Source of the DNA: an uncultured Acidimicrobiales bacterium
GTDB lineage: Bacteria > Actinomycetota > Acidimicrobiia > Acidimicrobiales > UBA10347
NCBI GenBank assembly: GCA_937942965.1
Contig: CALDGN010000028.1
Span: 1-6,694 of the forward strand
DNA length: 6,694 nucleotides
Direction: 5' to 3'
Part shown: piece after piece, positions 4,628 to 6,694 of the stretch
Layout of the letters: each line of letters starts with the position of its first letter
How positions within the stretch are numbered: the stretch's first letter is position 1
Notes under the pieces: model-generated
What the model saw: the letters and a program-made list of their open reading frames with translations, nothing else
Told to the model about the DNA's origin: nothing
The model's database searches: none
Program-made: the position numbers and the translations under genes

Positions 4628-5355
4628 TGGCGACAGGCGACGGCGTAACCCTGATGGTGGACTTCGCAGGCGAAGTGCATGAACTGGGGCCCGACGATGA
4701 ACTTACTTTTGGTCGAAGCGCACGCAACGACCTGGTGATCGACGAAGACAACGCGCGTCTGCACCGCCACTTCGGACGGATCTATCACCGCGACGGAAGC
4801 TGGTGGCTGTCCAACACGGGTCGCAAGCTTCCGATCACGATCCTTGATCGAGCGTCGCGGTCGCGCATCACGCTCACGTCGGGCAAAGAAACGTCGGTCA
4901 GCTTCGTCGAGTCGAGCGTGACCTTCAACGCCGGGTCAACGTCGTACGAGATCATGGTCGACCTCATCGACGAGAGCGACCCGTCGATCGACGCGTCGCT
5001 GGATTTGACCACGACCGGCCTGACGATCGACCACATCCCGCTTTCTGGTGACCAGCGACTGCTCGCCGTCGCCATGTGTGAGCTCTCGCTGCTGAACCCG
5101 CATCAGCCGACAGCCCTGCCGTCGAACAAGGCGATCGCGCACCGCTTCGGCTGGTCGACCACCACGTTCAACCGCAAGCTGGATCGCTTGTGTCGCAAGT
5201 ACGCCGACAACGGCGTGCCCGGGCTGGTGGGCGGTCCCGGTCAGCTCGCGTCGGACCGTCGGCGCAAGCTGGTCGAGCACCTGGTGGGTACCGGTGAGAT
5301 CACCGTCGAAGACCTGCCGCTACTCGAAACCGATCCGTCAGAGACGGACAGTTAG
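4627..5355 (+). CDS. FHA-like domain fused to a helix-turn-helix domain, putative regulator
   Basis: From the GTG at 4627 the product is 242 residues. Residues about 7-112 are FHA-like: LTFGRSARNDLVID (F28-G29-R30, N34-D35), then HFGRIYHRDGSWWLSNTGRK. The conserved Ser-Arg-x-His turn reads A43-R44-L45-H46, and the Asn-Gly after the last core strand is missing, so phosphothreonine binding may be weak or lost. Residues about 137-200 form a helical region with a helix-turn-helix (NKAIAHRFGWSTTTFNRKLD, 167-186) and basic flanks, suggesting DNA binding. The tail (220-242) is acidic. FHA-HTH proteins are known in actinobacteria but their targets are mostly undefined. The start is set by the -10 element six bases upstream and by where the FHA fold begins; ATG 4654 is the alternative. 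The frame is open back to 4477, but that would run antisense into the neighbouring FHA gene. The stop overlaps that of the Fn3 gene. Confidence 0.78.
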   Translation: MATGDGVTLMVDFAGEVHELGPDDELTFGRSARNDLVIDEDNARLHRHFGRIYHRDGSWWLSNTGRKLPITILDRASRSRITLTSGKETSVSFVESSVTFNAGSTSYEIMVDLIDESDPSIDASLDLTTTGLTIDHIPLSGDQRLLAVAMCELSLLNPHQPTALPSNKAIAHRFGWSTTTFNRKLDRLCRKYADNGVPGLVGGPGQLASDRRRKLVEHLVGTGEITVEDLPLLETDPSETDS

Positions 5356-6694
5356 CAAGAGAAGACGGCCGTTGCGGGCTGGTAGGTGCCGCCGTCTTCC
5401 CACACACCGTCGAATCGGTAGCCGGGGCAGCGATACGCGGGTTCCCACAAGATGGCGTAGACCTGGTTGTCGTTGAGCCCGAGGACGATCGAGCCTCCGG
5501 CGGTCGGGAAGCCGATGGTGCCGCTCTGGGATTGGGTGGTGCTCACGGCGTACTGCGATCGCAGCGTGTTCGAAGGCACGCTCGAGTGCGCCGGGAACGT
5601 CGGGTCGAAGTCGAGGATCACGGTCTTGTTCGTCGGGATCGTTTCGGTGGCACTCCATGGGCTCCACGCACCGCAGGCGCCAGCGTTGTCGCAGGCCCGC
5701 ACTCTGACCCGTCGACTCGTTCCCGGTGCCAGCGAGTACCAGGCAAGGCTCGTCGCCAGACCAGCGTCTTCGATGGCGCCAGGATCAAGGTCGACTTCGT
5801 AGCGTCCGACGTACGCCTCGCCGAGGGCTTGTGGTTGTGCCGTGCACGGGACCGTGACGTCGTTCCACGAGGTCGCGATCGAACGAACGACGAGATCCAC
5901 CGAGATGGTCGGAGTGCCGGGCGCCGGTGGCGCCGTCGGGCAACTGAGGAACGAGATGGAAGAACAGTTGGTCGAGCCAATGTCGGTGGTGGCTCGAAGA
6001 ACAATCGTGTGATTGGTGTCTGGTGTCTGGGCCGACAGCAAGGTGGTGAAGTCGACCCCGTTCGCTGGCGAGCCCGTCCGTACGACCCATCCAGAACCGT
6101 TGGTGTTGAACTCGTAGCGAAGGTTTGCGCCGCCGTTGGCGTCGGCCGCATCCCAGAAGGCATCAACGCCGGCTTTCGAGATCCAGTTGAAGAAGAACTC
6201 GGTGCCACAGATCGGTAGGCCAGCTGGCGTGACGGCGTTGGACTGGACCCAGTCACCGTTGCCGAGCGCATTCCGGGCCCGCACCTCGAAGGAGTAGATC
6301 GTGCCGTTGTCCAGGGATCCGATGGTCACGGTGCCCGGGTCGGCGGGAGTCGCGCTGTTGCCGTTCTGGCCTTGGACGCGGACGTGATAGGTCGTGACTT
6401 CGCAGCCTCCATCGTCGATTGGTGCAGTGAAGGTCACGTCGGCTTGGCCAGAGGTCGACGTGGCGGTGACCGAGGTGGGGCCGGTCGGAACGGTGCAGGC
6501 AGGCAGTGGGCTCGACCATGCCGAGGGTCCGCTTTCGCCGTTGACGTTGCGGGCGTACACCCGGAACTCGTGGTCGACGCCGTTGGTCAGCCCGGACCAG
6601 ACATAGCTCGACGCGTTGGCCCCCGAGACGATGACCGATGTCCCGTTGCGCTGCTCGACGCGGTAGTCGACGACGGTCGCGCCGCCGTCTTGGC
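5352..6694 (-). CDS. Fibronectin type III repeat protein, C-terminal part, probably extracellular
   Basis: The reverse strand is open from the right edge to a TAA at 5354-5352, giving 446 visible residues; the N-terminus and any signal peptide lie outside. Residues 1-66 are the end of one Fn3 domain (VVDYRVEQRNG ... YVWSGLTNGVDHEFRVYARN), and 68-157 are a complete one (PTSVTATSTSGQADVTFTAP ... YSFEVRARNALGNG). Residues 160-254 and 257-352 look like two more divergent Fn3-like domains. A different C-terminal region (353-446) ends in VFSC. Ten cysteines, an even number, sit near domain edges (68, 97, 162, 243, 251, 283, 334, 340, 422, 446), which suits disulphides in an exported protein. The composition is rich in Thr, Ser, Gly, Asn and Asp with little Lys. 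Such repeats serve as spacers or binding modules in surface or secreted proteins; what this one binds or catalyses cannot be told. Internal GTG 6560 is not a start, because the frame continues upstream. Confidence 0.85.
   Translation of the reverse strand, partial: QDGGATVVDYRVEQRNGTSVIVSGANASSYVWSGLTNGVDHEFRVYARNVNGESGPSAWSSPLPACTVPTGPTSVTATSTSGQADVTFTAPIDDGGCEVTTYHVRVQGQNGNSATPADPGTVTIGSLDNGTIYSFEVRARNALGNGDWVQSNAVTPAGLPICGTEFFFNWISKAGVDAFWDAADANGGANLRYEFNTNGSGWVVRTGSPANGVDFTTLLSAQTPDTNHTIVLRATTDIGSTNCSSISFLSCPTAPPAPGTPTISVDLVVRSIATSWNDVTVPCTAQPQALGEAYVGRYEVDLDPGAIEDAGLATSLAWYSLAPGTSRRVRVRACDNAGACGAWSPWSATETIPTNKTVILDFDPTFPAHSSVPSNTLRSQYAVSTTQSQSGTIGFPTAGGSIVLGLNDNQVYAILWEPAYRCPGYRFDGVWEDGGTYQPATAVFSC

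Noticed and set aside
5532..6218. 228-codon plus-strand open frame
   Set aside because: It is antisense to the Fn3 gene and very Arg/Gly/Val-rich, as expected of a GC-rich shadow.

Overview
The window is GC-rich throughout, with GTG and ATG starts, tightly packed genes and few recognisable Shine-Dalgarno sequences. The gene families seen are two-ACT SerB, proline/acid-rich FHA proteins and an FHA-HTH protein. Together these suggest a high-GC actinobacterium. An Acidimicrobiia/Ilumatobacter-like lineage is my best guess, but it is an inference from style and gene content with no marker gene behind it. No rRNA, tRNA, CRISPR array, transposase or phage gene is visible.

Layout. Positions 1-291 (minus) hold the N-terminus of a membrane acyltransferase that continues off the left edge. 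Positions 292-565 are non-coding and unusually structured: alternating G/C blocks able to form competing hairpins, a cluster of TCCACA-core (DnaA-box-like) sites around a small AT-rich patch, and a 22-bp tandem repeat. That repeat runs into the stop codon of a small zinc-ribbon gene (566-868, minus). From 911 a plus-strand operon begins: a small biotinyl/lipoyl-like domain protein, then PlsC-type lysophospholipid acyltransferase, then phosphoserine phosphatase SerB. These three are abutting or overlapping. SerB converges on a minus-strand FHA-domain protein (3227-4543). An 83-bp divergent promoter region separates that gene from a plus-strand FHA-HTH protein (4627-5355). The FHA-HTH gene in turn overlaps, tail to tail, the 3' end of a minus-strand fibronectin type III repeat protein, probably extracellular (5352 to the right edge).

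How the genes may work together. The operon links acyl/phospholipid synthesis (PlsC) with a serine-forming HAD phosphatase, and a carrier-like domain without its acceptor lysine precedes them. The divergent FHA pair looks like a small signalling/regulatory unit. One member has an apparently intact phosphothreonine-binding FHA. The other has a degenerate FHA fused to a helix-turn-helix, and both genes carry a -10-like hexamer exactly six bases before the start codon, as expected for leaderless transcripts. No kinase or phosphatase partner for the FHA domains lies in the window.

Nothing here is an obvious new defence or mobile system. The parts most worth checking are the structured 292-565 region, the divergent FHA unit with its paired leaderless promoters, the lysine-less carrier-like protein coupled to PlsC, and the Ser-to-Arg change in the SerB catalytic motif.
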